The position numbers and the translations under genes were made by a program. A DNA stretch of 64,000 nucleotides from Mugil cephalus (Eukaryota > Chordata > Actinopteri > Mugiliformes > Mugilidae), in the NCBI RefSeq assembly GCF_022458985.1, contig NC_061773.1, positions 21,858,001 to 21,922,000 of the forward strand. The letters are read 5' to 3'. Under the pieces are notes generated by a model that worked only from the letters and a program-made list of their open reading frames with translations, ran no database searches and was not told the origin of the DNA. Below are positions 12,032 to 24,382 of the stretch, piece after piece (the first letter of the stretch is position 1; each line of letters begins with the position of its first letter).

Positions 12032-12298
12032 TATAAAAAGTAACCAATGTTCACTTTCCCACTCTGATCGCCCCCCCTCGCCACCCACCCCCCCTCCTGA
12101 CAGGGCCCAGCCCATCTCGCCTCTGATTGGTCGCCTCTCTCTCCACGTTTGCCTTATTACAGCCGTGCGCTCCAATTTGGCCACATAAACATGAGGATAC
12201 CGTCACGTTAAAGCGCGTCGCAGCAACCCAACAGGCAACTCCTCCACACGACACACGCCAGAGTCAGCTATAACTTCACCGGTGCCGGTCGGACCTGT
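12032..12298 (+). promoter_or_regulatory. msx1 core promoter and 5' UTR
   Basis: TATAAAA at 12032-12038 is followed by CCAAT at about 12043, an inverted CCAAT (GATTGG) at about 12124 and CCAAT at about 12172. A start of transcription near 12065 would give a 5' UTR of about 230 nt, which suits an MSX gene. No upstream ATG in a strong context was noted. The site is inferred; no transcript data are available. Confidence 0.4.
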
Positions 12299-13338
<1,040 letters not shown>

Positions 13339-14275
13339 CGGGAACGCAGGAGGAGGGACACGCGCAGTGGGACTCAAGGGGGTTAAGACTACTCTGTGAG
13401 GGCCCCGAAAGAGAGGAGGCCCTCTGGACCGGCGACGTGACACTGTATTAAATAAAGAAGCATCCCGGCGGTGAGGTCAGTGTCCCATCTTGTCAGGGGG
13501 CCGTGGCCTCTTCACAGACCCCCTTCTGAGGACCTCGAAGTTTGCCCACTCCTCTTGTCTTCGCCAGTAAGTTCACACACTGCAAAATAATCCAGCTTTA
13601 ACAGTCATTTAATATTAAGTCTTAAATCTTTTGTTTCTTTTTTTTTGACGGTGGATATTTAAATAAAAAAGAACGTCTGCTAAATCTGAAATATTATTAT
13701 TTCAAGATAAAAAATATATATATATTAAATGACTTTAAGATGGACGTTTGCAGTGCAGAGCTGGAGAAGAGCTTAATACGTGTAGCCCTGTGATGTAACA
13801 TGAATGGACAGTCAAGTATGGACAGTAGGCTGTGGGCACCAGCGTGTCCAAGACAGCCCACTCCTTCTCCGCGGCTGCTTAGGGCCAGGTGAAAGGTAAA
13901 AGGGCTATTTATCAGAGACTATTGAGCAGCTTTTTTTTTTTTTCTTTTTTCATCAACAAACTTAGGTTGGGCTTTGATCGCATCCGTGCACTGCTGCCAC
14001 ACTACAGAATCCATACTTTTTCATTCTTTTGCATTCATATCAATGCGTAACTATAGTGGGTTCCAGCGTCAATGAGTGCTCTTTGTGAATTTGGAGAACC
14101 ACAGCATTTTTTTTAATTATTATTATTTTTTTTTTTTTTTTTGGTCTTATAACAGCACTGTCTGCTGTCGGATTGATTCCCTTCGGAAGGGATATGTGTA
14201 CTGTAAAATACTGTATATTTGAAGAATATCCTCATTTATATTATGAATATATTTGTGACATAACTTAACAATAAA
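13339..14275 (+). other. msx1 3' UTR with two poly(A) signals
   Basis: AATAAA occurs at 13451-13456 and at 14270-14275. The region between is AT- and T-rich, as usual for developmental-gene 3' UTRs. Use of either signal is inferred. Confidence 0.5.
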
Positions 14276-14299
14276 TTGTTTATTCTTTTTCATTAAGAA

Positions 14300-17200
14300 G
14301 TTGTTCGTTTTGACTGACGCCTGCGCTGATCCGGTTGCACCAAAACTTCACTGTGTCTTTTAGTCATTTTTACAACAGGAGAAACTTTTTTTATTATTAT
14401 TATTTTTATGGACACATATATAAAGCGAGGCCTGTTTGGACTTTTGAAACTAATTTTTCTTGTGCATTTTAGACCAATGTTTCCAGGACAGGCAGGAAGG
14501 AATAATTAACACCATAATTGACACATAAGGCCTGTAAAACTAAATCATCGAGAAGAAGAAAATATAGGACGAGCTTTAGGACAGCACGGATTTATACACT
14601 GTGCTTTGTAAAAATATGACTAACAATACTATAATATAAGACAATTCCCAATATAAGACAAACCAAGTATTCGCAACAGAGCTTTTTACGTAACCTGCCC
14701 CGCAGAGCTGCTGTGCACTGAGAATTTAAACTTGTCACATGCTATTTGGTGGAATGTATCGGAACAGCTGTCGCCTATTGCTTTGAAACATCTAACCTAG
14801 ATTTTGTTGGCGCCAGAAGAGTTTAAGGGGGTGGAGATGGTGGAGGGAGAAGGGGGGGCACAACCAGTTGTGCTGACTTCAAAACGCACCGATGAATATT
14901 GGAGATCGCTCCTCTGGGCTGAGATTGCTCGTAAACAATCCACCAGAGTGTCATTACGTGTGTTTAGGGTGTAAAATGAGCCAGGTGACACCCGCCCCTT
15001 ATGGAGACGACGTGGTGTTAGGAGCCATGTGCCACATTCACATGTAAACATATTACATTGCCGGCGCGTATAAAGAAAATGTCTCCACGTAAGTCACTTT
15101 GTGCCACCGGGAAGGCTTAAATGACAAAACAGGGATCAGATAGAGGGAAATTACAGGCCACTCCACAGCAGTTTTAAAGGCTTTCTCTTGACTTCCTCGC
15201 CATTCAAGCAGGGGTTAAACTCGAGTAAAATAATTGCTGTAATGAGCAAAGGCAATCTGCCGCAGACAGAGGCCGGCTCCAGCGAGGCTGTAGCTCCAGG
15301 CAAGGCGGAACTTTTATCATTCCTAAAATGTCAACGGGGGACTGGGACGGGCAGCACTTCTCCTCAGTGCGCTGTGATTTCCTCCTCCTCAGACTCGGCG
15401 CTGAAAGGCTGCTGTCCTAAACAAGAGGCTCGATTTATTCCGAAACACGTGCAAGTTTTTACGCACAAGTTTTTACAACGCCGCTTTAAAGGGTTTTTGA
15501 TGAAAAGTTTTTTTTTTTTTTTTTATATATATATATATATATGTACCTATAATATATATATATATAAATATATTTACCCTATTATATATATATTAATAAT
15601 ATATTATATAATTATATTATTATATTTTACATATATATATATATATCAGAATGTCTTCCTTTGTCAACGGGGCATGAATTCATACATAATCCCCGACAAT
15701 AAGTCCAAATCACACGGATGAACGCTCTGCCTGAATAGAAGAGAAACGTGACACAAAAGAGCCAAAGGGGATCCGTCTATTCTTTGAAACTCTTTCATTC
15801 TTTTGTGGCCATCTCTCTATCTTGCCAGGAGCCAATCAGAAAACAAAAGTCGCTTGTTTATATCATCCAGAAGATCACAGGAGGCTGTTTGACTCTGAAG
15901 TAAAACTCATTGATCCCCGAGACAGGAAAATGGGTCATTAGAAACCGTCTATACAGCTTGGACAAACACCTACTAAAGAACAGGCCCTTTACATCTGACT
16001 GGACGCTTTAAGATGAATTGCTGGAGAGTTTCTCCAGCGAAACTGCGGTCAAAACGTTTGTCAGTTTTATTAATATTCAGAAAATAGTTTAAGAAAACTT
16101 GTCACGCACACACACATCAGCGCTGATGATGAACGTGACTGCGCGCTCAGGGTTGAGGCGCCAAAATGAAAAACGCTTTTAAAATATTTTTGCCATAAAT
16201 TACAAATATGGGCCTTTAATTATTTTTGATGGCTTCTCCCTATATACAATTTATTATTTTATTTCATTAGTATGTTAAGTACCTACTATATTACTATAGA
16301 TTGTATTATTTTATTTGACGTGTCTGATGAAAAGAAAAGAAAACTCACACACTACAGAGCGTATCAGGCAAATTAGGAGAATTCTACTTTAACTGAACAA
16401 CAGACACGAAAAATGTCTAAACAATTGATTTGATTTTTTTTAATTATATTTTATATTTCATTTTATTATATATGTATATAATTAAATATCAGCTTTCTAA
16501 GGAAATCAGTGTCCATTTTATTAAATGAAAGAGAAAAGCTGTTATTTAATTATATATATTTTAATAAGATGTATATATATATCGTATCCATGCACCAAGG
16601 TTAAAAGAATCAGCAGCAATGTCAGTAATAGAGTTGTTTTTTAGGCCTTTTTTTAAAAAAATTGTAGACGAAGCAAATCCATGAATAAAGAAACCACGGC
16701 ATTAAAAGAAATATTTTTGCTTTTTCCATCTTCATTACAGCTTCTAGTGAGTTGATCATTTAACGTTCACTTTTGTTATGGAAATGCATTGTATATTCAA
16801 TTACGCCACTGCTGAAAATTAATGCACTCTATTATAAGGGTCTTGCTCTAAACTTTAGCTTCATGGTTTTCAACTGTTGTTTGAAGAAACCTGAAGAACT
16901 GTCAGTTCAACTGTGTTTTCAATCTGGAGGCGGTAGTTTGTAGTACACATGTTCCTGTTGTTTTAAAAGCCACAACTTAGTCAGGTTAAATAACAGAAAC
17001 ACTTAAGTGTCTAATTCAGTCCACTTCAACAGCGACACAAACTCTATCCTCCAGAGCGATCGTATAGTTAAAATACCACCCATCTGACACTGTTTCAACA
17101 TAAACTGAACATTAGAGAGGACATGAAGGAGGATCTAATGCAGAACTGTTGTACCGGAATTCATTTATACCCACTAGAGTACTTGATGAACTGGTAAGTG

Positions 17201-17690
17201 AGTGTGTGGCATGCACAAAAATACCAACTGAAAGAGAAATGTGATGTTAAATAATTTATTTAACATGCTGACTCAGAGTCCCAAATATATAAGGCGTGCA
17301 TGGGAGTTAAAGACTTATTTGAAAGGCCAGGAATGTTTTTGTTCTGTAACTACAAGCCTGTACAACACAGTGGCAGCCATGTGATAGTATCGCTACTATA
17401 CTGGAGCATAAATGATACAAATGAGGACTTAAAGGTGGTCATCATCACCAATTACTTGTGGATTTCCACACCGAGAAAAGGTCCAAAAAACACTCTCCTG
17501 CAGAAAACCAGATGTCCTCATATAGTGCATTGAAAGGAATATTACACCAAGTCTTGTTTTTTGTAAACCAATTAGTGAATAATATAGAAAGAGTCAACAT
17601 TTAAACAGAACACACACAAAGAGTCAAGTATGACTATCATAAAAATAAGTCCATTAACACATCACCTTTGTGAAGTCCAGGAGACGCGTC
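14300..17690. other. Gene-free DNA downstream of msx1
   Basis: No coding or RNA gene is recognisable. The stretches 14690-15060, 15100-15420 and 15820-16060 are complex, low-repeat sequence with TAAT and forkhead-like (GTAAACAA near 14931) cores and may be regulatory. A perfect hairpin (8-bp stem, GTT loop) lies at 16020-16038. Confidence 0.35.
15509..15648. repeat. AT-rich low-complexity block
   Basis: A poly-T run followed by about 120 bp of TA-dinucleotide and TTATA-type repeats. It makes a spurious poly-Ile/Tyr reading frame. Confidence 0.9.
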
Positions 17691-17693
17691 AGT

Positions 17694-17710
17694 CCACTAG
17701 AGGGCAGCAG
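17694..17710 (+). promoter_or_regulatory. CTCF-like motif, plus orientation
   Basis: Reads CCACTAGAGGGCAGCAG, close to the vertebrate CTCF core CCASYAGRKGGCR. It lies in the gene-free interval between msx1 and cytl1/evc2. Binding is inferred. Confidence 0.55.
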
Positions 17711-17994
17711 TGTCTCAGCTCTCTTCCCGTGGAGGGTTGGTGTGACTTCATGACCTTAATTTGACCACTTCACACAGTCTTCAGTTAGAAATTACAATAA
17801 AGTCATCACTGGGTGAGGTTTTAAACGATGACGCCTGTTAATAAGTGCATTTGTTGAACTGTATCAGAAGTCCTCTGCTGACCTGTCCTAATCATTTCAA
17901 GGTGTGCATCCATGGAAACAACTGCAACTTTATAACCCGCGTTTAACAGTTGACAAGGGGGAGGAAACGTGGGTCCACGAGGCTACGTGTGAGT

Positions 17995-18500
17995 TTTAAA
18001 TTGCCGAACGCCATAACACAAGCCTCTGTCCGCAAATTTTTACTGAGCACAACCAGTGCCCAGAGTGCGCCAGTCATCTATTGGAAATCGAGGGGAGGTG
18101 GGGTGTTCTCTTATGCGCACTAATGAGGCAACATTTCTTTTAAGCTGCAATAAAAGCGCTAAATGTGATGGAAAATTGCCTGAAAACCCCATAAACAAAG
18201 CGGAATCGCAAACTACATCACCGATGCTTTCATGTAAATAGGTTTGCGATGTGTCCTTTACGAGGAAATTTACTTCAACAAAGCGGAGAATGATTACTGT
18301 CACCCCTCGGCTAAGTTGTGTTTTTATAGCGCAGCGTTTAGCATTTTTGGTGCAGTGTCACAGAACATAAAATTGTTAGATTGCGCGGCAGCCTGCTGCT
18401 TAAATGTTCTGTTCTCGTTTCGCCTCGAATTCTGCTGGCCCTTGTAATGATGATTAATAAGCACGGCAATTAAGCTTTATAACCGCACTGTGGACTCATT
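17995..18500. promoter_or_regulatory. Candidate conserved non-coding element
   Basis: About 500 bp of complex sequence 3.7 kb past msx1, with homeodomain-type sites packed near 18444-18475 (CTTGTAATGATGATTAATA, then GGCAATTAAGC). Several frames stay open for 60-87 codons on both strands, but none resembles a protein and no splice structure fits. The mix of open frames and low repeat content is typical of constrained non-coding DNA. Inference only. Confidence 0.35.
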
Positions 18501-19215
18501 TTTTTAACAAGCCACATGCTGCTGACTAACATTTTGCTCCTTTTAGTTAATTGGCTGTGAGGGCTTCAGACCTGATGGATCACAAGTGCAAGAGCTGGAG
18601 CCTTGGCACAGAAAGGGAAAGGCTACTTAGCGCAGCACGCTGAAAAGAAACTGCAGGCTGTAAAATGATTATATAATGATTAGACTGTGTTGTAAGACTT
18701 AACACCAAGAAACTCTTCTGCGAAGGACGGACGGAGCAGATTTTTAAAGGAAATCAGAGTTTAAAGAAGGATTAAACCTGAATGTGATATTACAAAAACA
18801 CCAAATTGAGCTGTTAGACTTTTCTCCATCTTTACAAATGTTCTACTTTAGTTGTAAAACCCAGAATATAGCCTATTACACGGGTTTGAAAATCTTTGTT
18901 AGTCCGTGTGTCCTTTGCTTCAATGCAATCAGATGTATTTCCATCCACTAAACCCTCCCAGGGTGCAATCATGTTGTTGTCGTGTTAGGTAATAGAATCA
19001 CAATCCTCCATTCTGAGAAAAAAAAAAGCTAAACACTGACAACAAACTAACAGATGGGAATGATTGCTACTAAATAATGTCAGTCAAATACAAACAGACA
19101 GAGTGGAAGGACTTTTAATAGCATCCTGCCTGTAGTATCTTTTTACACGGTCCTTGTGAGTAGTTGAAAAGATGGAAAAACCAATAACTTCTAATTAGGA
19201 AGTGTGGAACAAGGG

Positions 19216-19234
19216 CCAGCAGCGCCACCTTGTG
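19216..19234 (-). promoter_or_regulatory. CTCF-like motif, minus orientation
   Basis: On the minus strand it reads CACAAGGTGGCGCTGCTGG, a strong match to the CTCF core. It faces the plus-strand motif at 17694-17710, which makes a convergent pair, the arrangement usual at loop anchors. Confidence 0.55.
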
Positions 19235-19254
19235 ATCATTTCAAGGTCTGAAAT

Positions 19255-19974
19255 CATAGGTGTTCAACAGGGGGTCCGCGACCCCTAGGGGGTCCGCGGA
19301 GGTACTGCAGCAGGCGTCGCAAAATCTTTGGTTTATTAGTAACATCTATCTGGTTTATTATTATTCCATTTTTTACCCATAATTTTAATTTAACTTTAAA
19401 TTTCTTTAAAAACTCATCAACATGAATCCAACATATTATAGTAAAGGGATAAATGGAGGCAGAATATGTTACCTTTCAGTCAGCACTTCACTCATTCAGC
19501 GATACAGGACAGGGAGCACAGAGACCTGTCAATCTAAACCTCCTGCACACAGTAGGACCCACCTCTATCGCTGCTGAACCAATCACGAGGCTGCAGACTC
19601 CGTCAGGTTCCCTGCAGTCGGCTGAGAGCCTATTCAATCCAAATCCCAGATGCACGCTGCAATGTTAGTAGAGGAGAAGCTAAAGGTACATGATATATGC
19701 AGGTATGTTTATTTTCGGGTATGTTTATGTTTACGGCAGTTGCACAGCCACCCTACCGTTGCACATGTTTGAAATAAAAAAAAATGAATCATGGATCATT
19801 AAAATGTGTCGCAGATGGAGTATAAATTGAACAGCTTAGTATTGAATGCAAAATGATCATAATAATGTATATTTATAAATAGCACTAGACTGAGTTTAAT
19901 ACAGAACACATACAGTATAGTAGGTAGGGGCTCTCCATCAGTTTGGGGGTCCTGAAAAACGCTTAAAACCCCTG
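19255..19974. mobile_element. hAT-like MITE, copy 2
   Basis: About 720 bp, inverted with respect to the copy at 132-747. It begins CATAGGTGTTCAAC and ends, reversed, CAGGGGTTTTAAGC. The flanks GTCTGAAA and GTCTTAAT may be a decayed 8-bp target duplication (6 of 8). There is no transposase. Confidence 0.7.
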
Positions 19975-20099
19975 GTCTTAATCCACAGAACGAGCATTTA
20001 TTCTCCCCTTTTACGTTTGCATATTCGCACCCGTAGGTGCCGCTATGCAAAGGGGACAATAAACGCTTGTTTGCATAGACGATCAAATCATATCATATC

Positions 20100-21550
20100 A
20101 TATCTGCCACTGTGGGAGAAATTAGAGGATTATCTTATATGCAATCAGACAGGCAAAGTCAGAGGATGAGTTATTTATAGTTATTTTCTTTTAATGAAAT
20201 AGGCTGTTTTTTGACAGCTGCGTCGTTCTTTCACTGAACCATCAAGGGAAGTTGTTAAACGCGTTCCTGCTGCCAGGAGCGCATTACTTCGCCACATGAC
20301 AAGCCTCCCTAGTTCAAAGAGGTGAATGCTCACTGGCACAGACCGCTCATCGCAGGTAAATGGAAGCATTGAGGAGTTATTTTCATACAGATATTTGCAA
20401 TGACACTTTCATTGTGAGGTCTGACTCGTCCACTGAACCCAAAACACATTGATGAAATCTGGAGTTAATCAGCGCTAAAGAAAACTGAGCTAACATTGGA
20501 CAAATACTTTTCTATGCCAAACACACGCAGGGAAAAAAATATTAGAGGGAAATGGATACAAAATACTGTTTCTGAAAAGCTTTGTGTGCGGCGATGCAGT
20601 AATACACCTTGAGCAACAGAGGGCAGCAAAGACCACAGGGGAGGAAGACTTGTTTCCAAATCACAAAAGCGTTGACAGCTGTTTCGTCGTTTGTCCATAC
20701 AAATCTAAAGAGAGGGAAAGAAAAACAAAATCCAGCATTTTCCCTCCTTTTGTCTGCTGAATGAATATCGTGGACTGTGGCTTGTGTAACAGTCACATTT
20801 CTTCCCACACAGTTAATCACAACACAGACCACCAGATTCATTTAGTTGGAGAGACATTAAAGACTTTGTAGTTGGACACTAAAACAACTGGTTATATAAA
20901 TGCGTTTCATTACAGTCCTGGCAAAAAACATCAGAAGTAATCAGTCATCAGTAATTGCTGATGATTGCTCTGTGAACAGTGTGTTACTTGCACTGAATAA
21001 AACCTCAATCGTGTTAAAAATATGAATTTCCAGAAAGGTACATCCCGCTGATTCACACGCTGGACGAGTGCCAGTGTTTCATACTGTTTCCCAAAAGCAG
21101 CTGGCAGACATTTTGGGAAAGACTTCAGGCAATAAATCAACTAAGACATGAAGCTTATATATAAAGATAAGGTTTATTACATGTCGTACATATAAAAGAG
21201 GATCAAGTCCATACTAAACATTTGACAGTGACGGCTCTAATATTTCATACTCATTAAGGAGGCCATGAAGCCTTTCGTTCAGCTTCACGACTTAAAACGC
21301 GATGGCATCCAGAAGGAACAGACCGAACAGCTGCGAGAAAGCTTAGGGCATCTATATGTAACACAACTTTTTAAACCGCCATGTTCGACTCCTCAGCTGT
21401 TTACAAAACGCTGCATAGTGCTCCTTTAAGATTTTGCTAGTCGGACCAAAGGTTATGACAACACGACATATTTCTCTTAATGACATGTGAAGCTTTGATC
21501 AGCCCTGGTAAGTAAGTCCAGCGGTTAAACCCGCCTCACAAGCATCTCTT
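20100..21550. other. Gene-free DNA between MITE copy 2 and cytl1
   Basis: Nothing is recognisable except a weaker CTCF-like site at 20611-20629. Short frames on the minus strand (up to 99 codons near 20542-20841) lack homology I can recognise and overlap each other. Confidence 0.4.
20611..20629 (+). promoter_or_regulatory. Weak CTCF-like motif
   Basis: Reads GAGCAACAGAGGGCAGCAA. It keeps AGAGGGCAGC but lacks the upstream CCAC, so it is weaker than the site at 17694. Confidence 0.3.
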
Positions 21551-21555
21551 ATTGG

Positions 21556-21561
21556 TTTATT
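21556..21561 (-). terminator. cytl1 poly(A) signal
   Basis: AATAAA on the minus strand, about 270 nt beyond the cytl1 stop codon. A second possible signal lies near 21173. Confidence 0.4.
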
Positions 21562-21832
21562 ATTTCAGGGGTTTCGTTGGCATGGTTGGCATTCAGCAAA
21601 TTTCCTGTGGAAAGTTCTGCGCTCTTTGCTGGAATGTGACCACACATGTCCACTAACATGAGTGTGCAGCTAACCCACAGTCAACTAGGTAGGACACGAA
21701 ACGGCGCCGCATGTCCTGCTCGAGCCATTTCCGTTGCTTATGTGATGTTTATTGTGCATACTTTACCATTCTACATGCTGCTACTTTGGAGTTTTATGAA
21801 TGTGATAGTGCGTTGTCTGCTTTGTGTATTGC

Positions 21833-23169
21833 TCAGCTTTCCTCCTGCAGCAGCTGAAGCCTGTCCTCCGCGTAGTGTGGGCGACTGTGTCCGGTATCAA
21901 TAGCCTCGCAGTCATTTGTGAAAAACACCAAGTCCTGCAAATGGCCAAAAACAAAAAAAAAAAAACAAACATGAGGTTGAGCTGCTCTGACTCAAAAAAC
22001 CTTTAGGTGGAAAAAGAAAGCGGAGAAGTTCTCACCCGATAACAGATTCTGGTGATGATTTTGTGCAGGTTTTGGACTTTGCGTTTCAGCAGCACCATCC
22101 TGGGTCGCTCTCTGCACTCCTGGCTGGGATGGTTCAGCAGCACGTAAAGGAAGTCGCGGAGCTTGCTGGTGACGCAGTCGTTCTAGGAAGACGAAAACAA
22201 AGATCAGGAGTCTCTCAAACTAAGCGAATTACTTTCTAGTTCTTCAGAGACTTCGATTTCGCATGGAAGTACACAAAAGTGCAACCATCTGCAGGTGAAG
22301 TGAGGGGTGAAGACATTTGATTTGACTTTTTGTGCCCATCAGATAGCATTTTGTCACGGCAACAGCTCTTATCTAACTGAGATCAGCTGGATTTGTACTT
22401 AAATAAAATCCGTTAGCTATTGTTACCTCATAAACTCTATAATTACTGAAGATTACAAGCGTGCATATTTCTTAAGGTTCACCCACATCACAAGGGTGAC
22501 CAGAGTGGAAGGAATGAAGTAGATCTTTTACTTAGGTGGCCTACCTGGACAGTGGCCTATAAATAAAAGTAAAAACAGATATAACATACGTTAAAAAAGC
22601 ATTTTTACAAGCCAAGGGACTATACATTCCAAAAAATATAAGTAAATATATGACCAGCAAAATTTACTTAAAATATAAAAGTATTCCTTATATACCTAAA
22701 TGGGCTTAGCCAATGTCATCTGTTTTGTTATTTGATTAATACTGATTGATATAGTGTCAGGTGGCGTCATTTACTTAATGCCCATTACTTTCAAAAGTTC
22801 TTATCTGTTACAGAATATCAACAGAATTCAGATAAAAGCAACATTTAACTTGAGAGTTCTACTTTACGCATGACCAAACTGTTCCAAACTTACATGCACG
22901 TCGAGGAATATCGTGGGTAGAATCGCAGCACACGGTTTCTGCAAATCAACAAACATTATCATTAGTTTATATTGAAGCAGCTTCATGGAATGCACAAATA
23001 AAATAAAAGCAGGCTTGCTCACCGTGAGATGGTAGGTGTGTATTTTATCCAGCAGAGCCATGATTTCTTTGCTCAGGCCCAGCGCTCTGGAGTAGCAGGT
23101 CGGAGGCGTGCACTCCGACAGCCACACGAGGGTGAAGAAGCACGCGGCAGTTGCGAGTCTCGGCCTCAT
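21833..23169 (-). CDS. cytl1: Cytokine-like protein 1 (secreted)
   Basis: Four exons on the minus strand: 23169-23023, 22938-22894, 22182-22036 and 21934-21833, all joined in phase 0; 146 residues. CYTL1 is a small secreted cytokine-like protein made by cartilage and CD34-positive cells. The signal peptide is about residues 1-20 (hydrophobic ACFFTLVWLSEC). The mature start TPPTCYSRALGLSKEI matches human TPPTCYSR. KPCAAILPTIFLDVHNDC keeps the human PCxxxLPxxxLDIHNYC pattern, and DLVFFTNDCEAID keeps DLVFLLDDCNALE. Six cysteines are aligned with the human protein. The human protein is 136 residues. It sits between msx1 and evc2 as on human 4p16, where STK32B follows CYTL1; that gene is missing here. 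Confidence 0.93.
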
Positions 23170-23305
23170 TGTGGGATGTTTTCAGTCCGTCGGCGCTACT
23201 CGGGGCTGTTGTACGGTCCAGATGCGTGCTCAGACTCTCAAGTAGTCATCATCACCGGGGGGACTGGCTGCGTTTTAAAGGATGGCGTGGGTGAGGAAAA
23301 AAAAA

Positions 23306-23307
<2 letters not shown>

Positions 23308-23353
<46 letters not shown>
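23308..23353. repeat. (GA)n microsatellite upstream of cytl1
   Basis: About 23 GA units, 140-185 bp upstream of the cytl1 start codon. A TATA-like TTTAAAA (minus strand, near 23273-23279) lies between it and the gene, so the repeat is in or next to the promoter. Confidence 0.9.
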
Positions 23354-23355
<2 letters not shown>

Positions 23356-23399
23356 GGGTGACGTGGAAGCGCAGCGAGGCTCAGGAAAACATGTTGGGT

Positions 23400-23420
23400 C
23401 TGCTGCTGCTGCTGCTGCTG
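23400..23420. repeat. (CTG)7 microsatellite
   Basis: Seven CTG units. It gives a spurious poly-Gln frame on the minus strand. Confidence 0.9.
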
Positions 23421-23745
23421 TTCGATCCAAATACCAGCGATGATTGATGTCTCCCTGCTGACCGCGGCCAAGAGCTCTGCAAAGCTTTCCCTCCTAATGC
23501 TGGAGCTTGTCGATATATCAAAGTGGGATATTAGTGTCAGATATTAATCACGGAGCAGAGGATTCAGGACGAGGAGTGTTATCTACGGTCATGAGGCCAA
23601 AGAGGGGATATCTAAGGTGTAACCAGTCATTTCAAACACGATTTTTGCATTTTGTTTTTGGCAGTTTTGCACATGCAAAGGGTTTAATTATCACAGGATC
23701 TCATACCAGAACAAATCAATAACTGGACAACTATCTGCCATTTGT

Positions 23746-24063
23746 CTTTAACTCAGAGGTCTACAACACTTTTCAGGTCAAGGACCCCAAAACTGATGTA
23801 GAGATTAAATAGATTTTCAAATAATACACAGGTTGAAATCATTTCCTTATTTCAAACATGTTAAACAGTGGGGCGGCCTTGCAACTGCCATAAATATAAA
23901 CATACATGACATACCAACATAACACACTGGTGTATTGCCATAAGTGACACATTAAAAAATATATAAAAAATGTCTAATCAACCAAAGATTTTGCGACCCT
24001 CCTGCAGTACCTCTGTGCCCCTCCAGGGGGGAGTCCCCCCTGTGGAAAACCTGTGCTTTAACT
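23746..24063. mobile_element. hAT-like MITE, copy 3, with perfect 8-bp target duplication
   Basis: The element is 302 bp (23754-24055), flanked by a perfect direct repeat CTTTAACT at 23746-23753 and 24056-24063. Ends: CAGAGGTCTACAAC and, reversed, CACAGGTTTTCCAC. An 8-bp duplication and a CA-initial terminus define hAT elements. It is an internally deleted relative of the copies at 132 and 19255, sharing the TTTTCAGG(C/T)CAAGGA block near the left end and the TGTCTAATCAACCAAAG block near the right. Confidence 0.85.
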
Positions 24064-24172
24064 GTTAAAAAGTGTCATCTATTTAATGGTGCGTGACTAC
24101 CTGTTTTTGTTTTTTTTGGAGATGCCAGATAAAGACAAAGGTTTGATAAAAGAATAACCTGTGACAGAACCA

Positions 24173-24178
24173 TTTATT
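24173..24178 (-). terminator. evc2 poly(A) signal
   Basis: AATAAA on the minus strand about 205 nt past the evc2 stop codon. Confidence 0.4.
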
Positions 24179-24382
24179 TATGATCTGACTATGAAGACAT
24201 TAGCAGAAGAAGAAGAAAGAAGAAGAAGTCAGCTGCCTTTACTCGCAATCGAAGCCAGATGCTACACGTACTTTGAGAATTTTTGCTACATCGCAGAACT
24301 ATTGGTTTATTTCACAATCGACATATATCATTATAAAATAGCATCATAAAAAAAAAAACTTGCAAAAGAAATAAGTTTAGTG

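Noticed and set aside
15188-15721. 177-codon frame with a Tyr/Ile-rich end
   Set aside because: Half of it is the AT microsatellite at 15509-15648; the rest matches nothing and has no splice structure.
20542-20841. 99-codon minus-strand frame
   Set aside because: No homology recognised, overlaps another frame and lacks splice partners.
23029-23471. Frames with Arg-Glu, Ser-Leu and poly-Gln runs
   Set aside because: Translations of the GA and CTG microsatellites and antisense of cytl1 exon 1.
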